Assembly: GCA_028551475.1 (NCBI GenBank)
Contig: CM052359.1
Span: 12,835,583-12,899,582, forward strand
Origin: Casuarina equisetifolia
Lineage: Eukaryota > Streptophyta > Magnoliopsida > Fagales > Casuarinaceae
Length of the DNA: 64,000 nucleotides
Direction: 5' to 3'
A program made the position numbers and the translations under genes. Below the pieces are notes generated by a model. The model worked only from the letters and a program-made list of their open reading frames with translations, was not told where the DNA came from and searched no databases. Below, one piece after another: positions 1 to 9,115 of this stretch (positions are counted from its first letter, which is position 1; every line of letters starts with the position of its first letter).

Positions 1-79
1 TATCAATGGAAAAACAATTTTTGCAATATCAAAATTCAAAAGATACATGCATTCAATATTTCATATATAGGTTGAAAAA

Positions 80-760
80 CAATGTAAGTACTTCTTGGAA
101 TTGAGATAACTTGTTCACTAGAGGGCATATATCGTAGTCAATATAAGTATGCATTGGAGATAGTCTTAGAAGTAGGACTTGCAAGATCAAAACTTACCAT
201 CACTCTCATGGAACAAGGTATAAAATTGATAATACTAGAATATGATACAAGAGACACAGATAAGAAGGATGATCTACTTCTTAAAGACTCATCTCCATAT
301 CAAAAGATGATTGTGAGACTATTACATTTGACCCATACTAAGCTAGACATCAATTTTGTGGTTTAGCATCTTAGCTAGTTTTACATGTGCCCTAATGCAA
401 TCATACATGGAGGCTGCCATTAGAGTGTTGAGATACACCAAAAAAACTCTTGGAATTGGTCTTTTCTTTTTCTCATTATCTAGGTTAAAGTTTACAACTT
501 TTTATGACTTTGACTATATAACTTGTCTCATGTCGCGAAACTATGTGACTAATTGTTGTATAAAGTTGGGTGATTCACTTATGCCATGATTGGCCAAGAA
601 ATAACCTATAATTTTATGTTCTTTAGCTCAATTAGAGGAAAGTGCTATGGGTTATGTAGTTTGCAAGATTATTTGGCTTCTAGGACTATTTGAAAAGCTT
701 GGTGTCATTATTCCTTGTTCTATGCTGCTATATTGCAACATTGAGGCTGCTTGCATATAG
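80..760 (+). pseudogene. Ty1/copia RT-RNase H fragment (degenerate)
   Basis: Translated pieces match, in order, the C-terminal part of a copia reverse transcriptase and the start of RNase H. They include a KYALEIV-like block, a Y-Q-[KR]-[LM]-[IV] block, 'MEAAIRVLRYTKKT' and a D-x-D-like 'YDFDY' block, followed by a decayed SAEAEY-like region near 640. The same blocks occur in the copia element at 20644-21738, so this is a diverged relative of that family. It has several stops and at least one frameshift (about 360), no LTR in the window, and starts inside the domain. It is a dead fragment whose left part may lie outside the window. Confidence 0.8.
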
Positions 761-1138
761 TAGGGAATTTGATTGGTTTCTCATTCATTATTGGTGAGCA
801 AGTGAGAATAGAAATCGCACTAAGTGATTTCCACATATGGCTTCGATCGGTTTCTCATTCATATTCCACTGCATTTTATTTTGATTCTGTTTCATTTCTT
901 TAGGATTCAATTGGTATATGAAGATATGATCCACAATTCAAGACATGGTGGTGCATGGTTTCCTATGAAACGTTATGAGGTTTTCTTCATGACAACTTGC
1001 TACCACCCTATGGGTGGCTATTATGTTGGATGAAGTCCATGTTTCTTTATGGTTTCACGGGACACCAAGGTAGTGCATGATCTTCTACAAATACCAGCTA
1101 TCTATTCATCGTTTAAATTGCCTACAACCATTATAGAC

Positions 1139-1378
1139 ATGGTGAAGCTCCAAATGAGGTATCTTGCAGTTGCATCTATGCTTCTATTTGTTATCATAAG
1201 CATTAAAGCAGGCAACCATTAATCGGCACCACCATCTCCCCCTACTCAAGCTAGAGATTCACCAGTCATCATCCTAGGTATTTTTGAGAAGGCTCCTATT
1301 CCACCATCATTAAGCGACCGTTCCGCTCACATCCCCAAATCACCATTGAAAAAGATGCCTCATGACGCTACTCTTTAG
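1139..1378 (+). pseudogene. small secreted peptide precursor with in-frame stop
   Basis: From the ATG at 1139 the frame encodes a typical signal peptide: basic start, then a hydrophobic stretch 'YLAVASMLLFVIISI', with likely cleavage near A-G. It meets TAA at 1220-1222 (codon 28). The same frame continues open to TAG at 1376-1378 and contains a short Pro/Ser-rich peptide with the block F-E-K-A-P-I-P-P-S (about 1283-1309) followed by a basic tail. A weak TATA-like ACAAATA lies about 50 bp upstream (near 1087). The locus at 8222-8632 has the same design and the same E-[KR]-A-P-[IL]-P-P-S block, which argues that the frame after the stop was once coding. The block weakly resembles the PIPPS core of IDA-like peptides and the PPS...P-C-T-x-I-P region I recall for CTNIP/SCREW phytocytokines, without the Cys. 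Family assignment is a hypothesis. Probably a pseudogene, unless the stop is spliced out or read through. Confidence 0.45.
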
Positions 1379-2308
1379 GAGTGTACCTTGCAAATTTGTG
1401 ACGGCTTGACGAAGACGGAGACATCGTGCAACTCTTGTAATTTTGCTTGTTCTTCCTCTATTTTCGATGGTATGTTATGGTAATACGTGCTTTGCCTCTG
1501 GTCACATCGCCATGTCAACAAGCAGAGTTATGAAGAGGAAAAAACATTTAAGAACATTTACGTACTTTGCTTGCAGTTTTCTATGTTGGATTTTTATATT
1601 TATTTTTTTCTTGCGATCATTTCAAAACCTTATCCATAAATGAAAGAATAAACATGGCATGAAATTAATTAAAATTTTTAAAGTAGGCTCGTCAAATCTA
1701 CATTACTTGTAAATGTGAAGGATCTCCTTTGCAATCATTGGCTCGTGATCAATGTCTTTCCATTGGTTATGGATTTGATCAAACTAATTAACGCCTCAAA
1801 TATGAGTTTATATCCTCAACCACAACATTTTTGTGTTTTTGTTACTGTGCACACATATTTTGTTGCTATTGAGTGTTTAATTTCCTAAATTAAATGAAGC
1901 TGTAAGATATGTCTAATTTAATGCTTACCATGTTTTCTTGAGCAATTTGCAATGGTGTATATTGTACAAGTAGCATAAAATTTAGGAAAATAAAAGGGTT
2001 TGATTTGGATACGAGCACAAAAGATTTGAGATACCTTGTGATGTACACGATTCTTTCTTGTAGCAAATGTTCTTTCTTGAGATTTAGTGTTTATTCTTAT
2101 TGACGCAATCAAGTTAATTTCTACCAAAAATTCAATTGCATTTACAACTATTTACTTAATGAATTTTTATTAATTCATTCCCAAGTTCGAAAGTGACATA
2201 GTAGTTGCATCATACGAATACTAAAGAGAGATTCTTCTTGCGTTTAGTCAAGACATAATTCAACGGATGGTTCTGGCGGGGATCCCACGTGTAAAGCAGT
2301 TACACCAT
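1379..2308. other. intergenic, nothing recognised
   Basis: AT-rich sequence without a coding pattern, repeat match or RNA gene that I can recognise. Confidence 0.5.
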
Positions 2309-2313
2309 CATCA

Positions 2314-2606
2314 TGTTACAGGCTTACGAATAAGTGTATTACAAGCAAGCTTTTGTTGGTGTGTGTGTCAGACTTAGCTTGTAAAATAGGCTAATGTAGA
2401 CGGTAGTGTGTATTTAAGACTCTTCAGTAAGTTAGGTGTAAGTTTATTAGTGTCAGTGGGGAAGGACTTTTGCGTGTAAGCCATGCTTTTGGTAAGTTTG
2501 GACTTGGACATGCAGTATGGTGCTCCTACCTATCCAAAAGGAGGCGTGTACGTCTTAGGAAGACGGGGGTCTATAAGTTAGTGTGCGACCTTTTGTATCG
2601 GAGAAG
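2314..2606 (+). repeat. 5' LTR of chromovirus, 3'-truncated
   Basis: Aligns base by base with 6550-6836. I count about 23 differences over 285 bp (roughly 92% identity), many of them C/T. The similarity stops at about 2606, where gag-coding sequence begins at once. The remaining about 180 bp seen in the 3' LTR are missing, and so is any primer-binding site. Confidence 0.8.
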
Positions 2607-2611
2607 ATCTA

Positions 2612-3233
2612 ACATGGAAGGCACTCACCACTAACCTGTTGGAGAGAAACGGCACCAACAAGCTTCGAGATTTTTATGGTGAGCTCACAAAAGTTTACCA
2701 GAAGGGGTCAGTAGATGAGTATCAACGTGAATTTTCTCGCCTGTTGATGCGTGTAGGAGGCGTGACAGCACATCAGCTGCTTTATAAGTGGTCTGGAGGA
2801 AAGCATACAAGTTGATGTGAAGATGAAGAACCCTTTAACCTTCTCGGCAGTTATTGGGTTTGTCCGAATCTATGAAGCCAAGTTACTGCCCAACCACTCT
2901 TTAGTAGCCTAAACATAAAAAAAAATGAATGGAACAACAAGTCCTCAGGCGACTTCCACACCAACCACATCATTTCATTCAACGCTACCATCCAAAAGAT
3001 TAACACCAGTAGAAATCCGAGAACGCAAAGCCAAAGGCTTATGTTACAATTCTGATGAGCCGTTTACTCCAGCACACCATTGCAAAAAGCTGTTTGTGAT
3101 CGAGCAATGCAAATTGAGTGAGCTCGAGAGGGAACTTTTAGAAACAGAGCTTGGAATGAGTGAAGCAAGGGGAGAGACCACGCCAGAAATTTCTCTAAAT
3201 GCCATTTATGTATCCAAACCCCATAGACCATGA
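2612..3233 (+). pseudogene. chromovirus gag (broken)
   Basis: Codes for a retrotransposon Gag segment (TWKAL..., '...YGELTKVYQKGSVDEYQ...') up to a stop near 2817, then after further stops resumes at 2925. The downstream part holds a zinc-knuckle-like 'GLCYNSDEPFTPAHHCK', in which the second Cys of the usual C-x2-C-x4-H-x4-C is Ser. The first part of Gag was lost in the 5' deletion. Gag would form the particle and bind RNA; this copy cannot make an intact one. Confidence 0.7.
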
Positions 3234-3771
3234 AGATAGAAGGAAAGGTACATGCATGTTCATAAAATGTGTATTTTCTGGCAGATAGCGGCAGCATACA
3301 CAACTTAGTGAAAATGTGGCTAAACAAGCTGGAGTTAAAGCGATAGGATGAGGAATGTTGATGGTGCAAGTTGCAAATGGAGAAAAGGTCGAAAGCTTAG
3401 GGCTCTATAAAGGTCTCAAAGTTTATCTTCAAGGAGTGCAATTCACGCTGGATTTCTATATTCTAGCACTGGTGGGATTGGATGCTGTACTAGGAGCAAG
3501 CTGGCTATTCACCCTGGGTCCAGTACTATGGGACTTCTCAAAGCTCAAGATGACATTCCAACATGAAGGGAGTAGAGTGCTACTCACGGGCCATGTTACA
3601 CCTACTAGCAAAGTGGTCAATGGAAAGCAAATGAGTAAAGAGATCATCAAACAGGGCCATGTTATGGTTCTTAACGTGATGACCCTAGTACAAGATTACT
3701 CCAACGAGCAAGACAGCACCAACCACTTACGAATCAATCAAGTGTTAAGTGAGTTTGACGGGGATTTTTAG
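3234..3771 (+). pseudogene. chromovirus aspartic protease region
   Basis: The open segment 3355-3771 ('MLMVQVANGEKV', then 'LDAVLGASWLFTLGPVLWDF') matches the C-terminal half of gypsy retropepsins. The expected D-S/T-G active site just upstream (about 3270-3300) falls in a stretch with a stop and cannot be read as an intact motif. Part of the same broken polyprotein as its neighbours. Confidence 0.7.
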
Positions 3772-4990
3772 GAGCCAGAAGGGCTGCCTCCAACGAGGGG
3801 ACAAGAGCACCATATCCCACTGAAATATGAAACAAAGGTAGTCTCGGTAAAGCCTTACCGTTATCCTCATTACCAAAAGGAAGAAATTGAAAGAATTGTT
3901 CATAAGTTGCTTAGGTTCGGGGTGATTCGGGTTAGCACTAGCCCCTTCTCTTTCCCAGTACTATTGGTAAGGAAGAATGATGGGTCTTGGCGCCTATGTG
4001 TGGACTATCGATCTCTCAATAGTCATATTATACCAGATAAATTCCCCATACCAAATGTGGATGAGCTCCTAAATGACCTATGTGGAGCTGAGGTGTTTTC
4101 AAAGATGGATCTTCGTTCAAGATACCACCAAATTAGAATGGCTTAGAAAGATGTCCCCAAAATAGCCTTTCAGACCCACCACGGCCATTTTGAGTAGTTG
4201 GTCATGTCATTTGGGCTAATGAATGCTCCTTCTACATTCCAATCAAACATGTTAAGGTGGTTCTTCAACTACTACAAAACCATGGAATGTATGCCAAAAG
4301 ATCAAAGTATGCCTTCGAGAAGGAGGAAGTCGGATTCTTGGGGCATGTTATTAGTAAGACCGGAGTAAGTGTCGAGCAAGAGAAGATTAGAGCCATTGTG
4401 GAGTGGCCTTCACCTAGCATCGTGAGCACCCTGCGAGGATTCCTTGAGGTCATTGGATATTATCGACACTTCGTGGAAGGTTATGGAGTGATCGTGAGGC
4501 CCTTACATGATCTACTAAAGAGGAATGCATTTGCATGGGGGCCTAGTGCAGAAATAGCCTTCGTTCACCTTAAAAAGGCTATGGTTCGAGCACCTATCTT
4601 GGCTCTCCCAGATTTTTCCAAGACATTTATTGTCAAATGCAACACATCTGGGCATGGAGTAGGAAGAGTCCTGCACTAAGGCCGCAACCCTATTGCCTTC
4701 TATAGTCAACCAATCAAAGGGAGGAACGTATTCTTGTCAGTTTACGAGAAAGAGATGATGGCTGTGGTTCAAGTGGTCAAGAAATGGAGGCATTACCTCC
4801 TCGGAAGAAGTTTCGTGGTTAGGACTGACCATCAAAGCCTAAAGCATCTATGGGAGCAGAAAATATCCACACCAGTGTAGGAGAAATGGTTGGTCAAGAT
4901 GCTTGGGTATGATTTCAAGATAGAATATAAACCTAGACGTGAAAAAAAAGTTGCTGATGCTATGAAAAAAAAGAAAGTGGGAAGGATAAA
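3772..4990 (+). pseudogene. chromovirus RT-RNase H, catalytic FDD/YVDD segment deleted
   Basis: RT blocks in order: '[19 protein letters not shown]', '[14 protein letters not shown]', '[16 protein letters not shown]' then a stop, and 'VMSFGLMNAPSTFQ'. Directly after this (about 4250) the sequence jumps to 'VLQLLQNHGMYAKRSK', the region that normally follows the Y/F-x-D-D motif. The segment carrying the two catalytic aspartates is absent, so the RT is dead by deletion, not just by stops. The RNase H part follows ('ALPDFSKTFIVKCNTSG', then '...RTDHQSLKHLW') with stops near 4679 and 4880. Confidence 0.85.
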
Positions 4991-6305
4991 GTTTTGTTTT
5001 CCAACTTCAAAACGGGGGAATCTAGTGTGGAGGCAGCAAAAAGAAATAAGGCACTGTTAAACCATAAGGAAGACAGGGGAAGCAACAACCTTTTGATGTC
5101 CGTTACCACCCTTGTTCCCCTCTGGGTAGATGTTGTCAGGGAACATGTAGAAGAAACCCCGAAGATGCAACTGCTAATGCAACGAATTCAAAAGGGTGAG
5201 ATGTCAGGGTTATGGAAATACAGTGAAGGTGTGGTATTTTTTAAAGGAAGAATTTTCCTCCAAGCATCATCCCAGCTTATCCCTACCATCATAGGGGAAT
5301 ATCATGAAAGCACCCATGAGGGGTTCTAGAAAATTGTCACATGTATACGAGTTGTCTTTTATTGGGATAGAATTAGGAAAGGAGTTAGCGATCATATTAG
5401 AAGTTGTGCAGTTTGTCAAGAGCATAAATCAAAAAATCAGCTTCCACAAGGCCTATTGCAACCGCTGCCAATTCCGGAACATGTGTGGTTTGATCTCAAT
5501 GAATTTTGTTGATGGGTTACCTTTATCCAAAGGGAAGAACTTTCTACTTGTTGTGGTAGATAGATTAACCAAATATTCAAGGTTTATACCACTGATGCAC
5601 CCATATACAGCAGTAACTGTTGCTTAAGTGTTCTTTCAAGAAATTTTCAAACTCCACGGGATGTCGCGTTCAATTGTGTGTGATCGTGGTTCAATATTCA
5701 CAAGCACCTTCTGGCGTGAGCTGTTCCAACTGCAAGGTACCCATTTTAATTACACCTCAGCGTATCACCCTCAATCTGGTGGGCAGGCAGAAGTGATGAA
5801 TAGAACTATCAAAATGTACCTTTGATCTCTGGTTCAAAATAAACCACGAGAGTGGATGAAATGGTTGGCCTGGGCTGAGTTCTGCTTAAACACTAGTATC
5901 AATGGCAGCACTTCTATGACTCCGTATCTGGTAGTATATGGGAGAGAACCACCAATCTTGCTCTCTTATGTGCTTGGAACTACCCAAGTTGAAGCTGTTG
6001 ACAGAGACTTAAGAGACAGAGAACAAATGATGAAGGATTTGAAGCAGCACATCCGAGAAGCTCAAGCTAGGATGAAGCAGTATTATGACAAGAAGCATCG
6101 GGAGGTGCACTTTGAGGAAGGAGACCGAGTGTATCTTTGTCTACCACCTTATCATCAAACTTTAGTAGCCCTCCGGAAGTCATCCAAGTTTAATGCTAGG
6201 TATTTCGGTCCCTTTAAGATAGAGAAGAAGATAGGGTTGGTAGCCTATCGACTGAAATTGCCAGCTAGTAGTAAGATTTATCCTGTTTTCCATGTGTTGT
6301 CTTAA
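4991..6305 (+). pseudogene. chromovirus integrase (fragmented)
   Basis: The HHCC zinc region is split over frames: E-Y-H-E-S-T-H-E-G at 5290-5325, then '[10 protein letters not shown]' near 5400 in another frame. The core follows with '[20 protein letters not shown]', 'VCDRGSIFTSTFWRELF' and 'TSAYHPQSGGQAEVMNRT', covering the catalytic D, D and E neighbourhoods. The C-terminal part ends 'KIYPVFHVLS' at 6305. Stops lie near 5329, 5627 and 5823. Integrase would insert the cDNA copy; this one is broken. Confidence 0.85.
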
Positions 6306-6532
6306 GAAAGCTGTGGGGGTTGACGTGGAGGTAGCTTCTGAGTTGCCGAAGTACATTGAAGAAGAAGAAATCATTGTGCTAAACCCCAAGTAGTGTTGGA
6401 GCATTAGGTTCGTAAAGGGTGCAAGCATATCCTAATTCATTGGGTCGGGTTGTTGCCTGTAGAAGCAACGTGGCAAGATCTTCAAGTCATGCAGCAGCGT
6501 CATCCCAAGTGTGACCTTGAGGACAAGGTCTA
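6306..6532 (+). pseudogene. C-terminal chromodomain-like tail
   Basis: In shifting frames this reads 'EEEIIVLNPK', then 'ILIHWVGLLPVEATWQDLQV' and '...CDLEDKV' with a stop just before the purine tract. The W-x-G-L-x-x-x-x-A-T-W-[EQ]-D pattern is the chromodomain-type end of chromovirus integrases, thought to target insertion to histone-marked chromatin. Frameshifted here. Confidence 0.65.
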
Positions 6533-6549
6533 AATTAAGGGGAGGGGTA
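6533..6549 (+). promoter_or_regulatory. polypurine tract
   Basis: AAATTAAGGGGAGGGG directly before the TG of the 3' LTR (6550), the standard plus-strand primer of LTR retrotransposons. Confidence 0.75.
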
Positions 6550-7019
6550 TGTTACAGGCCTACGGACAAGTGTATTACAAGCAAGCTTTTGTTGGTGTGT
6601 GTGTTAGACTTAGCTTGTAAAATGGTTTGATGTAGACGGTAGTGTGTATTTAAGACTCTTTAGTAAGTTAGGTGTAAGTCTATCAGTGTCAGTGGGGAAG
6701 GACTTTTGTGTTTAAGCCATGCTTTTCGTAAGTCTGGACTTGCACGTGCAGTATGGTGCTCTTACCTATCCAGGAGGAGGTGTGTACGTCTTAGGAAGAT
6801 GGGGGTCTATAAGTTAGTGTGCGACCTTTTGTGTTGGACAAGAATGCAATAGAAATCTCTTTGAAACCTTCCTGCAAAATACTTGTTGTCTCTACTTTAG
6901 CTAGATTCCAAAACTAGCTAAGGTTACTAACGGCAAGAAGAAGAGCTTTGCTGACCTTTTCAATCCTAACTTTGTCCTCAAGGCTCCCTCCAACCCAAGG
7001 GTGACTCGGCAGTGTATCA
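6550..7019 (+). repeat. 3' LTR of chromovirus (470 bp)
   Basis: Begins TGTTACA and ends TGTATCA. Its first 287 bp match the 5' LTR. The last about 180 bp have no partner in the window because the 5' copy is truncated, so the right boundary rests on the CATCA duplication and the CA end. Confidence 0.65.
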
Positions 7020-7024
7020 CATCA

Positions 7025-8170
7025 TCTTGGTTCCCGCCAAATAAACCCTAAATATATACTCTCTTTCACTCCAGGTGCCCTAGGAAGCCCGTTTTCCGTT
7101 CCCGAAACTCTAATCCAATCCACTTGAGCTCCATCATGCTTGAGAAGCTCGCCATGCTTTCCCGCCGTGGCTGCCTGACCAACAACACTGTCACTTTCTC
7201 ATTCAACGAGGTTAGAAAGGTCACCGTTGCGCTCTTAATAAATCTCTATTTGATCATCAATCAAGGTTAAGTGTCATGTGCATTTTGCCTTCTCTTTGTT
7301 TGATTTGTGTTTGGTAGGAGTCAAAGAAAGAATATACCATAAGAAAATTTCTTTTATCCCTCATCGGACACTTGTTGTGACGTTGTCCCAGAACTGATTT
7401 GCTTTGCACCAGAAGCATAAGATACATGGTCTCTAGAATCGCGAGGCTGTGCATGGTATTAAATCTACCTTCGTCTCAGCCTTTCCATTTGACCTCTTTT
7501 ATGGCACTACTTGGTTTGGTGACAATAATTACTTGGTAAATTGACCTAATCAGAGATTTTTTGGTCAATATTCTCATGCTTCCATGGCTCGTTTTATAGT
7601 AACAAATCATCAGAATACCGACCAAAGATTGTTTTCCATGGCTCGTTGTGTGACCCCAGAATGAAGAAATGCCACGTCAACGGGAAAAGAATAATTGTTT
7701 AACTTTATCTTTGAGAGATTTTTATTTGGTTCTTTTCAATAATTGTATGTTTTATTATTAAAAAGCTAAAAATTTAATTTAAAAGTTAACTCATAAATAA
7801 ATAGACACATTCATGTTTAACAAAATACACACTCACACTTTAGTAGTGCATAATTCAACATGCAGACAAACATATCCTTTTTGGACGTCTCATAATTGAA
7901 TTGGCTCGAAAATAGAACGGCATTTGCATTATGACATTGTCGTGAGGCTGAACCCGACGTTAGAGAAAATCACATTTTTATGTTCTTTATATCTCCAAGA
8001 GATCCGTAAACTGCTAGGTGTGACCAGTATTTTCTCTTAAGATTTTGTTTTCCCATTTCCTAATCAACTTGCATAGAGGGCCTGCCTGTAAACTGCTGAG
8101 ATTTTACGGTAACCTAATGACCACTTTCTGATTAAATCATGGCCGTCCAGCATCTACCCCGGGCGGCAAA
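7025..8170 (+). other. intergenic upstream of peptide locus; diverged repeat at 7865-8040
   Basis: A short open stretch at 7134-7209 (begins ATG CTT GAG AAG) ends at a possible splice donor, GAG|GTTAGA, but nothing else supports an exon. The block around 7865-8040 (TGGCTCGAAAATAGAACGGC..., then AAAATCACATTTTTATG...) recurs in diverged form near 11200-11360. The second part also recurs near 12725, so this is duplicated non-coding DNA. Confidence 0.4.
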
Positions 8171-8179
8171 TTATTGCTC

Positions 8180-8186
8180 ATAAATA
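8180..8186 (+). promoter_or_regulatory. TATA box of peptide locus
   Basis: CATAAATAGAG, about 40 bp before the ATG at 8222 and 30 bp before an in-frame ATG at 8210. This spacing places transcription start near 8210, so 8222 is the likelier initiator. Confidence 0.5.
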
Positions 8187-8221
8187 GAGTACAAGCATTG
8201 ACACTTAACATGCCTATTCTG

Positions 8222-8632
8222 ATGGAGAGTCTCCAAATTCCACATCTTACCATTATCTCTGTGCTTCTGGTTTTGGCCGTGTCCATGAGCGCCTATGGCC
8301 CTCCACTGAAGGGCAATTCCAGGTCTTAGCTTCCGTCTCTGGTTGGCTCGAAACCTATTACCCATATCCCTGCTGCAGCAGTCGGTCAGAGGACCATCGG
8401 GGGTCCAAGTGTGACTCCGTCGCTCAACTCAGTGAAGAAGCCTTCTGTCAGGCCTTCATCGGTGGCCAGTCCGGGTCATGGTGTCAGGAATCTCGTAGAC
8501 TTGCTGGAGAGGGCTCCTCTTCCTCCATCGGAGCGAAACCCTCGTACGTATAGCCCTGGTCGACCAGCGCCCAAAGCCGGGGTCATACTGGTTCTCCTTA
8601 GTAGCATACCCTTCAAGTTAGTTACGGTTTGA
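8222..8632 (+). pseudogene. small secreted peptide precursor with in-frame stop
   Basis: From ATG 8222 the frame encodes a clear signal peptide ('LTIISVLLVLAVSMSAYG', cleavage likely after S-A), then meets TAG at 8327-8329 (codon 36). The same frame stays open for 100 more codons to TGA at 8630-8632. That part is rich in Pro, Ser, Gly and Arg, with blocks 'SVRPSSVASPGHG' and 'LLERAPLPPSERNPRTYSPG'. The E-R-A-P-L-P-P-S block matches E-K-A-P-I-P-P-S at 1283-1309. Both loci are on the same strand and, without the chromovirus, only about 2.4 kb apart, so they look like a tandem pair. A TATA box is well placed. The second block loosely recalls CTNIP/SCREW phytocytokines with Cys replaced by Arg, or IDA-like PIPPS; neither is secure. 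It is a pseudogene unless splicing or readthrough removes the stop. Confidence 0.5.
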
Positions 8633-8904
8633 TGAGAACGGAAAGTTTGAGAAACTGCAGTAACGTTGTGTTTCGTCCTCTTCTTTAGTAGATCTAATCA
8701 TGTCATGGTTTCTGTAGAAATAATGATAAAGCAAGATATGTATATACAAATATATTATCTAAGATTGGATCTTTCTTCACTCTCTGCGTCTGCTTTGTTT
8801 GGTGTGAGCCCCAAAGAAAGCACAGCTGAAATCGCAACATCTTGAACTTAGATCTCTGATTAGTAATAGATTGTAAGATAATTTGTTAAAATTCATATTT
8901 TAAG

Positions 8905-9115
8905 TGAAGCCTCGAATGACTGGCTTCCGATACATTTCAGCTTACCACAGTATTTCACCAAGTTATTAAGATGTTTTCAGCAGCAAACCACCATTTTCTT
9001 AGTAAGTGCAACCTGACCCGATCCGCTCAGCCTCGAACGGCAGGCTTCCGACACGTTTTGACTCTCTGGGGAGTGAAGGCTGTCACCTCATAGTATTTTT
9101 CACAAGATTTCATTC
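8905..9115. repeat. imperfect direct repeat, period about 118 bp
   Basis: AGCCTCGAATGACTGGCTTC (8908 on) and AGCCTCGAACGGCAGGCTTC (9029 on), each followed by CGATACATTT / CGACACGTTTT and a later TAGTATTTxxCA. Function unknown. Confidence 0.5.

Larger units (their letters stand above)
2314..7019 (+). mobile_element. decayed Ty3/gypsy chromovirus, TSD CATCA
   Basis: The element starts TGTTACA (2314) and ends TGTATCA (7019), with CATCA at 2309-2313 and 7020-7024 as target-site duplication. Order: partial 5' LTR, gag, protease, RT, RNase H, integrase, chromodomain-like tail, purine tract, 3' LTR. This order, with integrase after RT and a C-terminal chromodomain, defines gypsy chromoviruses. The 3' LTR is 470 bp but the 5' LTR is recognisable only to about 2606. 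It then joins directly to gag, so the rest of the 5' LTR, the primer-binding site and the gag start are deleted. Many stops interrupt gag-pol. It cannot move on its own. Confidence 0.8.
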
